This document shows positions 35,912 to 44,444 of a stretch of DNA of 64,000 bases, in pieces. Each line of letters starts with the position of its first letter. Position 1 is the first letter of the stretch. The stretch is from assembly GCF_001307105.1 (NCBI RefSeq), contig NZ_LGYN01000026.1, positions 372,001-436,000 on the forward strand, read 5' to 3'. Made by a program: the position numbers and the translations under genes. The stretch is from Bacillus australimaris. GTDB taxonomy: Bacteria; Bacillota; Bacilli; Bacillales; Bacillaceae. Under the pieces are notes generated by a model that did no database searches, was not told where the DNA came from, and was given only the letters and a program-made list of their open reading frames with translations.

Positions 35912-38332
35912 ATGACCCATTTAACAGGAAGCTACAACGGATGGCTTGTCTTTCTGTCAATCGCTGTCGCCGCTGTCGCCTCCTACGCAGCTCTTCATTT
36001 AGCCAGCCGAGTGACACAGTCAAGCGGTTCAAAGAAAAAGGTATGGCTGATCATTGGTGCAATGATCATGGGAATGGGGATATGGTCAATGCATTTTATT
36101 GACATGATGACATTTCAAATGCAAGCTGGCATCACATATGAAACACCATTACTGATTTTATCGATTTTGGCGTCTTTCATCGGGTCCTTGATTGCTTTTA
36201 CAATATGCATTCAAAAGCAGCTCTCTACAAGACGGCTGTTTATTAGTTCAATTACCATGGGCTCAGCTATTTGCAGCATGCATTATCTTGGAATGGAATC
36301 CATGGCCAATGTCTCAATCAGCTATGATCCAGTCCTCTTTTTTCTTTCATTTTTCATTGCTGCAATTACCTCCTACATCTCATTGAAACTCTTCTTTCGT
36401 GTTGATCTCACTAAAGATAAACGGAAGAATTATCTTTTAAAGGCTTTTGGTTCAATGTTGTTGGGGTGTGCAATTGCGGGTATGCACTATACTGGCATGG
36501 CTGCTTCTACCATGTTTCTTCACTCTGATGGACATGCTGCTGGAGGTGGTTTTCTTGAAATGTCACCATTCAGCTTGTCTATTTTCATCGGCTTAATGAC
36601 ACTTATAGTCCAATCACTGATGATCTTTGGTGCCTATATCGATCACCGAATCATGACACAGTCAGATCAGCTGAAAGAAAATGAGCAGCGGTTTCAATCG
36701 CTGATCAAACATAATATTGATGGGATTATCGTATTATCTGTCGAACGAAAGGTTCTTTCTGCGAATGACACTGGTAAACAAATCTTAACATTGTGCAATT
36801 CTAAGATTGGTGATGATGTCAGCCAATACGTGATGCCGACTGAGTTGTGGGAAGAATTTATTTCCCAGTCAAAAAAGGCCATCACACGCGAAGCAGAGCT
36901 GAAAACAACAGATCGTTTTTATTATTACCATGTCACTTACATACCTGTTCATGTCAACGATTCACTAGACAGCATTTATCTTGTATTAAAAGATTTAACG
37001 CAGCAGCGGATTGCAGAAAAAGAAATTCATGTCATGGCACATTATGATGCATTAACAGAGCTTCCTAATCGCCGCCACGGGATCAACCATTTAAATGATG
37101 TTCTATCCGCTCAAGAAGAGACAAAAACATCAACGGCGGTTCTATTTCTTGATTTAAATCGTTTTAAAATTATTAATGATGCACTTGGTCATAACATAGG
37201 GGACTTACTGCTGAAAGCTGCCGCAAACAGACTGACACAATGTTTACCGGACAATGGCTTTATCGCACGACTTGGCGGTGATGAATTTTTAATGATTTTC
37301 CCTCACCTGGAGCATGATACACTTAAAATTGAACAAATTACTAGGAATATCATCCGCCAATTTGAACGTCCTTTTTTCATCCAGAACCATCAGCTCATTA
37401 CATCTATCAGTATTGGCATCGCCATTTCTCCGCAAAATGGCAAAGACGGGATGGAACTCATGAGAAAGGCCGATATGGCCATGTATTTATCCAAAAAACA
37501 TAAGCAAAGCCGTTATGAGTTCTTTACCGAATCTATGGAAAGATTGAGTGAAGACAGGTTAAACCGAGAGCTGGAATTAAGGGATGCCATTCAAAGAGAG
37601 CAATTTGTCCTTCATTACCAGCCGCAAGTTAGTGCCAAAACAAGAAACATGACTGGGGTTGAAGCCCTTTTAAGAATGAAGGCACCAGATGGTTCCTTAA
37701 AGTCACCTGAGGCTTTTATTGAACTAGCAGAGGAATCAGGCCTCATCATTGATATTGGCAGATGGGTCATCGATACCGCATGTAAGCAGGCCAAAGTGTG
37801 GTATGACGATGGACTAAAGATTCCTGTCGCTGTCAATTTATCTGCGAAACAATTCAATTCCGAAGACTTAATTGATTTGATTAAGCTGACACTAAAAAAA
37901 TACGACCTGAAACCATCTCTTTTAGAGCTTGAAGTCACAGAAAGTATGACAATGGATAATATTAAGCAATCAAAACAGGTGTTAACGTCGCTGAAACAGC
38001 TTGGCGTTCGTATTAGTATTGATGATTTCGGTACAGGCCACAGCTCCTTAAGCTATTTGAAGGATTTACCTATTCATCGACTAAAAATCGACAAATCCTT
38101 TATTGAGGATATTTTAAGTGATTCAAAGTCTGAACAGATTACCGGGGCTATTATAGCGATGGGACACCAATTGTCTCTTGAAGTCATAGCAGAAGGTGTT
38201 GAAACGTTTGCTCAGGCCCAGCTTTTATCTGCCCAGGGCTGTGACGACCTGCAAGGATTTTATTATGCCAAGCCGCTGCCAGCAAGCGATATTGAAAAAT
38301 TCATCGCCTATCCGGCGCAGATGGACACATAA
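35912..38332 (+). CDS. ykoW: MHYT-PAS-GGDEF-EAL protein YkoW
   Basis: Cyclic-di-GMP enzyme, 806 residues from ATG 35912 (SD GGAGG). Seven membrane helices form the MHYT sensor with MHFIDMM, MHYLGME and MHYTGMA, proposed to bind copper or a gas. A PAS domain follows (about 265-375), then GGDEF with an intact RLGGDEFL near residue 455 and EAL with VEALLRM near 585 and LEVTESMTM, DDFGTGHSS. The RxxD inhibitory site before GGDEF is absent. In B. subtilis the orthologue (DgcW) is a diguanylate cyclase; both domains look catalytically intact here. Confidence 0.93.
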   Translation: MTHLTGSYNGWLVFLSIAVAAVASYAALHLASRVTQSSGSKKKVWLIIGAMIMGMGIWSMHFIDMMTFQMQAGITYETPLLILSILASFIGSLIAFTICIQKQLSTRRLFISSITMGSAICSMHYLGMESMANVSISYDPVLFFLSFFIAAITSYISLKLFFRVDLTKDKRKNYLLKAFGSMLLGCAIAGMHYTGMAASTMFLHSDGHAAGGGFLEMSPFSLSIFIGLMTLIVQSLMIFGAYIDHRIMTQSDQLKENEQRFQSLIKHNIDGIIVLSVERKVLSANDTGKQILTLCNSKIGDDVSQYVMPTELWEEFISQSKKAITREAELKTTDRFYYYHVTYIPVHVNDSLDSIYLVLKDLTQQRIAEKEIHVMAHYDALTELPNRRHGINHLNDVLSAQEETKTSTAVLFLDLNRFKIINDALGHNIGDLLLKAAANRLTQCLPDNGFIARLGGDEFLMIFPHLEHDTLKIEQITRNIIRQFERPFFIQNHQLITSISIGIAISPQNGKDGMELMRKADMAMYLSKKHKQSRYEFFTESMERLSEDRLNRELELRDAIQREQFVLHYQPQVSAKTRNMTGVEALLRMKAPDGSLKSPEAFIELAEESGLIIDIGRWVIDTACKQAKVWYDDGLKIPVAVNLSAKQFNSEDLIDLIKLTLKKYDLKPSLLELEVTESMTMDNIKQSKQVLTSLKQLGVRISIDDFGTGHSSLSYLKDLPIHRLKIDKSFIEDILSDSKSEQITGAIIAMGHQLSLEVIAEGVETFAQAQLLSAQGCDDLQGFYYAKPLPASDIEKFIAYPAQMDT

Positions 38333-38359
38333 AAAAGGTGCCAATCATGGCACCTTTTT
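38333..38359. terminator. Bidirectional terminator ykoW / ykoM
   Basis: Stem AAAAAGGTGCCA / TGGCACCTTTTT. Confidence 0.9.
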
Positions 38360-38363
38360 CGTT

Positions 38364-38828
38364 TTATCTAAATAATAAATGTTGACTGTGAATACCTGCT
38401 TTTTTCAATAGACTAATCAATTGCTCTTGTTCTTCACGCGTCAGACCAGAGAATGCACGCGCAATCCGAAGAGAGTGAATCGGATAAATCTTATCAAGAT
38501 AACTTCGCCCTTTATCCGTTAAATGAGCATAAACCGACCGTTTATCCTTAGGGTCCTGTTCTCTTTCAATGAAACCATTTCGTTCTAATTTGTCGATTAC
38601 GTACGTCACATTCCCGCTGACAAGCAGGAGTCTTGAGCCGATTTGCTGAAGCTTTTGAGCACCTCTTGTGTACAGTAATTCAAGAACGGCAAATTCAGTT
38701 GGATTAAATCCATGCTCTTTGCTGTCTCTAATACTGTGTTCTGAAACGCTTTTAAATGCTCTTGCAAAAACCTTGTAAAGCGTCATTGAACGTTCTACTT
38801 CTTCTTCATTAAACGATAGTCTCATCAC
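38364..38828 (-). CDS. ykoM: MarR-family regulator YkoM
   Basis: 154 residues, winged helix of MarR type, close relative of MhqR (same spacing, for example NPTEFAVLELLYTRGAQKLQ and SGNVTYVIDKLERNGFIERE). No cysteine is present, so a thiol switch is excluded. GTG 38828 or ATG 38825 is the start, both served by AGAGGTAG. Targets unknown; B. subtilis YkoM is at the same place. Confidence 0.87.
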   Translation of the reverse strand: MMRLSFNEEEVERSMTLYKVFARAFKSVSEHSIRDSKEHGFNPTEFAVLELLYTRGAQKLQQIGSRLLLVSGNVTYVIDKLERNGFIEREQDPKDKRSVYAHLTDKGRSYLDKIYPIHSLRIARAFSGLTREEQEQLISLLKKAGIHSQHLLFR

Positions 38829-39183
38829 ATATCTACCTCTTATAATATTTTTTTAACTTCAAGGCTGTCTTGCGGTGCAGTTGGAGCCTTTCGTAAAAAA
38901 TAGAAGTACGTTTTTGAAAACCCTTTCAACCACATAAGTGACTCCATTCGTGTTATGTATAAGTTTTCGATATAAACTTTTAAAATCCTTCTTATTTTTC
39001 ACAATCATCTCGAAAAAAAGCTTTTTCAGCAAACCATCATGATGCGACACACTTTAACATAATCTGTAAGGACTCTATGGTTTCTTGTACTTTATTCGCC
39101 AAATTTCTACAAAATTCAATATTGCTATAATATTAAACAAAAAAAGAACCCTTTATGTGACATCCGCACATTACAAGGGATTT
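38829..39183. other. Gap between ykoM and ykoL
   Basis: About 355 bases. It holds the ykoM upstream region and the ykoL terminator (39139-39180). A 63-codon minus-strand frame at 38859-39050 has no SD and is not accepted. Confidence 0.6.
39139..39180 (-). terminator. Terminator after ykoL
   Basis: Imperfect minus-strand stem CCCTTGTAATGTG / CACATAAAGGG followed by TTCTTTTTTT. Confidence 0.75.
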
Positions 39184-39348
39184 TTACAGACAGCGCTCTG
39201 TTTTGTTGAAAAAGAAATGATACTCTTTTTTTAAGTCACTATTTGTCATGTTCTTGGCCGCATCAGGGCTGTAAACCCCTAATGAACAAAGCTGCTTCGT
39301 ATAATAATGTCTTTCTTTAGCTAAAGCTTCTTTTAATATACGCCGCAC
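39184..39348 (-). CDS. ykoL: FbpA-like small protein YkoL
   Basis: 54 residues, GTG start at 39348 with SD AGGGGGAG. The pattern RRILKEALAKERHYYTKQL, CSLGVYSPDAA and LKKEYHFF resembles the Fur-regulated basic protein A family (LRKAVEKRK..LGVYK..LEKEYE). In B. subtilis ykzB-ykoL lies beside tnrA and is nitrogen/TnrA controlled. Molecular role unknown. Family assignment by eye. Confidence 0.7.
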   Translation of the reverse strand: MRRILKEALAKERHYYTKQLCSLGVYSPDAAKNMTNSDLKKEYHFFFNKTERCL

Positions 39349-39386
39349 CGATTATCTCCCCCTATCAAGTGATTTGGATCGGGTGC

Positions 39387-39542
39387 TTATGAAGACCTTT
39401 TATACAAATCATTTTGTACGGCTCGTAGAAGAGCATGTGCATTCTGACCTGCAGCCTGCATAAATTGCTCAAGCAATTCATCCCTCTTCACATCTAATGC
39501 GATGATTTCTTTTGCCATACGAATGATCTGTGCTCGCTCCAT
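39387..39542 (-). CDS. ykzB: Small protein YkzB
   Basis: 51 residues, ATG 39542 preceded by AGGAGGAGG. The product (MERAQIIRMAKEIIALDVKR...) looks like a helical hairpin with QAAGQNAHALLRAVQND at its second half. Same length and place as B. subtilis ykzB, upstream of ykoL and divergent from tnrA with a TnrA box between. Function unknown. Confidence 0.75.
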   Translation of the reverse strand: MERAQIIRMAKEIIALDVKRDELLEQFMQAAGQNAHALLRAVQNDLYKRSS

Positions 39543-39653
39543 CTTATGCTCCTCCTCCTATTTCAATTCACCATCATTATATGATGCTGTAAGAAGCATT
39601 GCACACCTCCTGTCATCTTTCCTGCCATTATTTTTTCATTTTTCTCGTTTTTG

Positions 39654-39670
39654 TGTTATATTTTCTAACA
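39654..39670. promoter_or_regulatory. TnrA box
   Basis: TGTTATATTTTCTAACA, a perfect TGTNA-N7-TNACA site, placed between divergent ykzB and tnrA. An overlapping palindrome CTAAC-AAAC-GTTAG runs 39665-39678. Confidence 0.85.
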
Positions 39671-39734
39671 AACGTTAGGTTTTTTTACTTCTCGTTCTAT
39701 ATAATATGAAGAAAAGACTTGCAGGGGTGAGTAT

Positions 39735-40064
39735 ATGACGCAGGAAGATGTATCTTATAAAGATAAAAAAGTCATTTCAATCGGGATTGTCAGTGAATTA
39801 ACAGGACTTTCCGTCAGGCAAATCCGATATTACGAGGAACGTAAACTCATCTATCCCCAGCGCTCAACTAGAGGCACACGGAAATATTCATTTGCAGATG
39901 TTGAACGGTTAATGGACATCGCCAATAAAAGGGAAGACGGGGTGCAGACAGCTGAAATTTTAAAAGACATGAAGAAAAAAGAACAAGCGCTCAAAAGCGG
40001 ACAATTTAAGAAAAAAATGCTGGAAGGTCAGATCAATGCACACTTCCGCTACAAGAATCGATAA
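39735..40064 (+). CDS. tnrA: Global nitrogen regulator TnrA
   Basis: MerR-family regulator active under nitrogen limitation, 109 residues. DNA-binding [23 protein letters not shown] and the wing [17 protein letters not shown]. The C-terminal tail [15 protein letters not shown] binds feedback-inhibited glutamine synthetase, which blocks DNA binding. SD AGGGGTG. The upstream TnrA box suggests autoregulation. Confidence 0.95.
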   Translation: MTQEDVSYKDKKVISIGIVSELTGLSVRQIRYYEERKLIYPQRSTRGTRKYSFADVERLMDIANKREDGVQTAEILKDMKKKEQALKSGQFKKKMLEGQINAHFRYKNR

Positions 40065-40370
40065 ACAAAAAAATCGCTTACTACTCTGCAAATGTATGAT
40101 AAAACAGGCTTAACAATAGGCTGCCTTTCGTGTCACAGATTATGAATTAGTACATCACTTATACCCAGTGCTGTACTTTTTTGTTGATTCTGTGTAAGTG
40201 ATTTTTTTCAAAAATAACGTTGCGGATCACTAAGTAGTAAATCGAGACAGCGATCGCTGCCTCGATTTCAAGTAAGGCACCCGTTAGTTGAAGAATATTA
40301 TGAGTCATTTTAAATGTTTATCACCTAAGACCACCATGGCTATATTTCATCTTAAATGCGACTTAGCGTT
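40065..40370. other. Gap after tnrA
   Basis: About 306 bases. The only structure seen is a long imperfect hairpin with ATCACTTA (40154-40161) and TAAGTGAT (40195-40202) followed by a T run, possibly the tnrA terminator. No ORF or operator was recognised. Confidence 0.5.
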
Positions 40371-40736
40371 TTAAATCCATACATCAACTTCAGCGGTTAA
40401 TTCAGAAATCGTGTCACCAGTGTTTACTACACCTATAGGCTCTATTATCATTGCTTGGCATTCATTTTCAGCATAAGTCTTATGCTCTAAACCTTTTTTG
40501 ATGACAAACATTTCTCCTTCTGAGAGTTTCACCTCTCCATCTCGGAATATGATGGACATTTCACCATTTATTACGAAGAATACCTCATCTGTATGTTTAT
40601 GATCATGCCATACAAAGTCCCCTTGAATCTTGACTAACTTAAATTGATAGTCATTCATTTCACCAATAACCTTTGGCGACCAATGTTCATTGAACTTAGA
40701 AAATTTTTCATTCAAATTGATAGCTTGTCTACTCAT
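40371..40736 (-). CDS. Small cupin protein (copy 1)
   Basis: 121 residues, single cupin barrel. Metal motif VWHDHKHTDEVFFVINGEM (HxHxxxxE) and second motif FVIKKGLEHKTYA. SD GGGAGG before ATG 40736. It is about half identical to the next cupin gene, indicating an old tandem duplication. No enzyme family assignable; small cupins are often isomerases, dioxygenases or sugar-binding sensors. Divergent LysR gene nearby may regulate both. Confidence 0.82.
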   Translation of the reverse strand: MSRQAINLNEKFSKFNEHWSPKVIGEMNDYQFKLVKIQGDFVWHDHKHTDEVFFVINGEMSIIFRDGEVKLSEGEMFVIKKGLEHKTYAENECQAMIIEPIGVVNTGDTISELTAEVDVWI

Positions 40737-40851
40737 ATGAATCCTCCCTTTTTCGTATTCTACGTATCATATTAATATCAGAATCCATACCTCTATGAAG
40801 CAATTGAAAGCATAGTATTGTTTTAAAATTAATTCAATGATCTAGTGTTCA

Positions 40852-41214
40852 TCAAATTCTTTGAGGAATCGGAACGGTTCGTTCGTTAACCACATTCCCC
40901 GTGTTTAGAGTCGTTTTTGGTTCGATTAATAGCAAATGAACTTCCTCTTCAGCAATTGGCTGGTGTTCAATTCCTTTAGGTATCACAAGAAACTCTCCTT
41001 CATTAAGCGCTATTTCCCTATCCCTAAAACGGATGACCAGATTCCCTTTACATACAAAAAACATTTCGTCCTCATCATCATGGTGATGCCAAATGAATTC
41101 ACCCTTAATCTTTACCATTTTAATGTATGAGTCGTTCAATTCACCGATTATTCTAGGCTTCCAATAATCATTTATTTGCAGAAATTTTTCTTGGACATTC
41201 ATCTTTGAGATCAT
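40852..41214 (-). CDS. Small cupin protein (copy 2)
   Basis: 120 residues from ATG 41214 (SD GGAGGG). Metal motif IWHHHDDEDEMFFVCKGNL and second motif LVIPKGIEHQPIA. Paralogue of the cupin at 40371: NxKF..IN, VIGE/IIGE and NTGN/NTGD are shared. Not part of the B. subtilis tnrA-mgtE interval as I recall it, so this block is accessory. Substrate unknown. Confidence 0.82.
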   Translation of the reverse strand: MISKMNVQEKFLQINDYWKPRIIGELNDSYIKMVKIKGEFIWHHHDDEDEMFFVCKGNLVIRFRDREIALNEGEFLVIPKGIEHQPIAEEEVHLLLIEPKTTLNTGNVVNERTVPIPQRI

Positions 41215-41371
41215 TAGATTCCCTCCATTATTATCAAATAACAAGGTACGCAAAACCTTAGTTTTAACATCCCCCCTTGTATCATTCAGTTTACATACTT
41301 CAATGGATCACGTAAAATTAAAAAATAATGTATACATCATCACAATTAGTGATGCAAAAGGGAGAATTATT

Positions 41372-42235
41372 TTGGATATTAAATCTTTGGAGGTATTTAA
41401 AGCAGTAGCCACAGAACAAAGTATTACAAAAGCTGCTAAGAATTTAAATTATGTGCAGTCAAATGTCACTGCACGAATACAACGTCTTGAACAAGAATTA
41501 GGTGTTCCTCTTCTATATCGATATCACAAGAAGATATCCTTAACGCCTGCGGGACGTGAACTGTTGCCATATGTAAACAAATTACTCTACAATTTCGAAG
41601 AAGCGATAGAGGCAGTAAAGCTTTCCTCTACTCCGCGGGGAACTTTACACATTGGAGCGATAGAGTCAACTGCTTCTACAAGATTGCCAAAAATTTTTGC
41701 AGAATATCATAAGAATTTTCCACAAGTAGAATTGAGTATGTATATGGCACCTACTGTAGATCAAGTGAGTGCCATTCTCAACTATAAGGTGGACGGCGCA
41801 TTGGTAGATGGCCCAATTCATCATCCGGATATTATTGAGTACCCTATATTAGAAGAGTCTCTAGTTCTGATTACAAGCTACTCCTCAGAGCAGTTCCAGG
41901 TAGAATCCATTTTACATGAACCATTGCTCTCGTCATTCGCGCATTGCATCTATTTGGGACGATGGCAGAAATGGCTGGAAAGCAACGGCTTTGCTCCTAT
42001 GAAAATAATGGAATATGGTACTTTAGAGGGCGTTCTGAAATGCGTTGAAAACGGGCTTGGAGTCACTGTGTTACCAAAATCTATGGTTGAATCACGGGCG
42101 CAAGACAGATTTACCTGCCACCCATTACCGGAACCACATAGAATAGTGCCCACTGTGTTTATAAGGCGCCGTGATTCGTACATGACCAGTGCCCTCTCAC
42201 GATTTATGGAATTATTAGGCATAACTAATTTGTGA
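41372..42235 (+). CDS. LysR-family transcriptional regulator
   Basis: 287 residues from a TTG at 41372 with SD AAAGGGAG; the ATG at 41303 has none. N-terminal winged helix: LEVFKAVATEQSITKAAKNL, NYVQSNVTARIQRLEQELGV, then a periplasmic-binding-like effector domain (GTLHIGAIESTASTRLPKIF). Divergent to the cupin pair; the 157-nt intergene holds ACAAGG (41241-41246) and CCTTGT (41275-41280) as an inverted pair. Likely controls the cupins. Effector unknown. Confidence 0.88.
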   Translation: MDIKSLEVFKAVATEQSITKAAKNLNYVQSNVTARIQRLEQELGVPLLYRYHKKISLTPAGRELLPYVNKLLYNFEEAIEAVKLSSTPRGTLHIGAIESTASTRLPKIFAEYHKNFPQVELSMYMAPTVDQVSAILNYKVDGALVDGPIHHPDIIEYPILEESLVLITSYSSEQFQVESILHEPLLSSFAHCIYLGRWQKWLESNGFAPMKIMEYGTLEGVLKCVENGLGVTVLPKSMVESRAQDRFTCHPLPEPHRIVPTVFIRRRDSYMTSALSRFMELLGITNL

Positions 42236-42253
42236 TTGGTTAGTTATTTTAGT

Positions 42254-42300
42254 AAAAAAGAGGATAGATAGAGCAAGATTATCTCAGCTCTTCTATCCTT
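42254..42300. terminator. Terminator between LysR and lipoprotein genes
   Basis: Stem AGGATAGATAGAGC / GCTCTTCTATCCT; the minus-strand side has T6, so it mainly serves the lipoprotein gene. Confidence 0.75.
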
Positions 42301-42340
42301 GTAAATAAATAAATTTCATTATAGTTTTTAAACAATTTTT

Positions 42341-42739
42341 TTATTTAGAGGAAGCATCAGTTCCTTCAACGACCCCTACAAAGTCAATCAGCACGCCGCC
42401 TTTTTCTGGATCCTCTGTCACTCGGAGGGCAAGTGCCTTTTTCTCCCCAGTTTTTTCATCTTCATAATTCGCATGGAACACGTGAATGCTGGCTTCTTCC
42501 AATTGAAAATCCTCATAAGAAAGTGTGTCTATGCCCCATTCTTTTTTCAGTTTCAGAATGTCATTCGGGCTTGGGACCGCGCCTTCCACGTAGACATCTT
42601 CCATTTTTCTTTTATTTCCTTCAGTGATGGCTTCAAGCATATGCTCTGCAGCCACTAGCCTTCGGTCTTTCCCCTCGTCTTCCCTTTGACATGCACTCAG
42701 CAAAAGCATACATATCAAAATGAATAAAAACTTCTTCAT
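42341..42739 (-). CDS. Putative lipoprotein, 132 residues
   Basis: Signal peptide KKFLFILICMLLLSACQRED with lipobox LSAC, so the mature protein begins at Cys17. The rest is a small mixed alpha/beta domain (AAEHMLEAITEGNKRKMEDV, then LALRVTEDPEKGGVLIDFVG), similar in layout to small NTF2-like secreted domains; this is a guess. Single gene, no partner. Confidence 0.75.
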   Translation of the reverse strand: MKKFLFILICMLLLSACQREDEGKDRRLVAAEHMLEAITEGNKRKMEDVYVEGAVPSPNDILKLKKEWGIDTLSYEDFQLEEASIHVFHANYEDEKTGEKKALALRVTEDPEKGGVLIDFVGVVEGTDASSK

Positions 42740-42807
42740 ATTTCTCTCCCACCTTCTCCTTAAAATGTAAAGGATGGAAGCGCTATATGCAATCTTTATT
42801 CAAAAAA

Positions 42808-43042
42808 GACTGTAAAACGTCATGTTTTACAGTCTTAGTATGTGGACAAAGGGCTAAAATGATGTTTATTTTAGTCCTTTGTCTACCTTTCAGCGTGATC
42901 TGAAAACCTTTGAAGTCTAGGAAGGACGAGTACCGGAGCGGAGCGAATTGAACATTCGTGAGCACCGGCACGCAAGGACTGACACCGAATGCGAAGGTTT
43001 GTCAGCGCGCTGAGACTGTAAAGCGTCATGTTTTACAGTCTT
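42808..43042. repeat. Dispersed repeat copy A flanked by terminator duplications
   Basis: Core 42844-43013 (about 170 bp) begins GGACAAAGG-stem-CCTTTGTC and ends CAGCGCGCTGA. It shares long blocks with the copy at 53927 (AACCTTTG, AGTCTAGGAAGG, CACCGGAGCG, TGACACCGAATGCGA). The flanks 42808-42836 and 43014-43042 are direct copies of the same 29-nt hairpin (28 of 29 equal). Resembles the ~190-bp dispersed element of B. subtilis. Confidence 0.85.
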
Positions 43043-43046
43043 CTTG

Positions 43047-44405
43047 CTACATAAGTGTATGGAGGAACGCTGTTGCAATTCCAAAATAGATCAGCAGTGA
43101 TAAAATATCATTCAATGTTGTAATCAGCGGCCCTGATGCAATAGCCGGATCCACGTTTAATCTGTGTAAAATAATAGGCACAACCGTACCTGCCATTGTT
43201 CCAATAATAAGGGTTGCTAGGAGTGAGGAACCGACAACAAAACCTAAAATCATATTTCCCTGCCACACCATTGCGACGACTGTAATAATGATTGAACAGA
43301 CAATCCCAATATAAATACTTGTTCTCAGCTCTCTAAAAATCAGGCGGATAATGGTTTTTTTCGTTAATTCTTCTTTTGAAAGCCCTCTAATGACGACCGC
43401 AAGCGACTGTGTACCTGTATTCCCTGTCATCCCAGCAATCATCGGCATGAAAAAGGCTAAAGCGACCACTTGCTGAAGGGTATCTTCAAAATAATTTAAA
43501 ATACTGCCTGAAATCAGCCCAATGAATAAAAGCAAAATGAGCCACGGGAGCCGGCGGTATGCCGCAACAAAAGCGGGCGTGTCGAACGTAATATCTTTAC
43601 CAGAGGCAGCAAATTTCTCATAGTCTTCACTTGCCTCTTGAATGACAACATCAATGATATCATCGACTGTGACGATCCCGACTAGGACATTGTTCTCTTC
43701 CACAACAGGAATGGCAAGAAAATCATACCGTTCAATCAGCTTTGCGATTTCTTCCTGATCCTGAAAGGCACCAACGGCAATGACTCTTGTAAACATAAGA
43801 TCCTGCACCTTTTCATCCGGCTCACCTAAAATAAGATCACGGTACGACAAAACCCCTACAAGCTGCTTTTGATCGTTAATGACATATAAATAGTTGATCG
43901 ATTCGGCAATTTCAGCAAAGCTTTTCAGCTTTACAACTGCGTCCTGAACCGTGTAATGCTGAGGAATCCATACATACCGGTTGGTCATGATCCGTCCTGC
44001 TGTCTCAGCAGGATAATTCATGAGAAGCTGGACGGCCTTTGATTCCTCTGCCTCCATGTTTGATAAAAGCTGATCTTTCAGCTCATCGTCCATTTCATCA
44101 AACAAGTTGGCTAGGTCATCGTTATCCATTTTGTTTGTGACGAAGGTAGCTTTGTCTTTCCCTACTTTTTCAAGAACGATTTCTTGGTATTCCCGCTCAA
44201 GCTCACCCATCATTTCCGTCACATCATCGACTGTTAAAAAACTAAGAAAGCGGCCGCGGTGTTTTTCCGGAAGTTCTTTAAATAAGTAGGCCATATCGTA
44301 TGGCTGAAGTTCTTCCATAATGTTTTTAAATTCTTTGCGTTTGCCATCTCTTAGTAAAATAATGATTCTTAAAATGAGTTCATCGTACGTAATGTTCTGT
44401 ATCAT
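43047..44405 (-). CDS. mgtE: Magnesium transporter MgtE
   Basis: Mg2+ channel, 452 residues. Cytosolic N domain (residues ~1-130), two CBS domains (about 130-260, with VGVLSYRDLILGEPDEKVQD and NVLVGIVTVDDIIDVVIQEA) that sense Mg2+, then five membrane helices from RRLPWLILLLFIGLISGSIL on, including the pore motif PMIAGMTGNTGTQSLAV. B. subtilis YkoK is the primary Mg2+ importer. SD GGGGAGG. Controlled by an M-box and perhaps by a leader ORF; its terminator is interrupted by a repeat. Confidence 0.95.
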   Translation of the reverse strand: MIQNITYDELILRIIILLRDGKRKEFKNIMEELQPYDMAYLFKELPEKHRGRFLSFLTVDDVTEMMGELEREYQEIVLEKVGKDKATFVTNKMDNDDLANLFDEMDDELKDQLLSNMEAEESKAVQLLMNYPAETAGRIMTNRYVWIPQHYTVQDAVVKLKSFAEIAESINYLYVINDQKQLVGVLSYRDLILGEPDEKVQDLMFTRVIAVGAFQDQEEIAKLIERYDFLAIPVVEENNVLVGIVTVDDIIDVVIQEASEDYEKFAASGKDITFDTPAFVAAYRRLPWLILLLFIGLISGSILNYFEDTLQQVVALAFFMPMIAGMTGNTGTQSLAVVIRGLSKEELTKKTIIRLIFRELRTSIYIGIVCSIIITVVAMVWQGNMILGFVVGSSLLATLIIGTMAGTVVPIILHRLNVDPAIASGPLITTLNDILSLLIYFGIATAFLHTLM

Positions 44406-44444
44406 CGCTGTAACCTCCCCAAAGTCAGGAGATACCCGAATCCC

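Noticed and set aside
38859-39050. 63-codon minus-strand frame after ykoM
   Set aside because: No SD, no promoter, composition unlike neighbours; kept as part of the gap.
40154-40208. Possible sRNA downstream of tnrA
   Set aside because: Only a long weak hairpin with a T run; no separate promoter found, so a terminator is the simpler reading.
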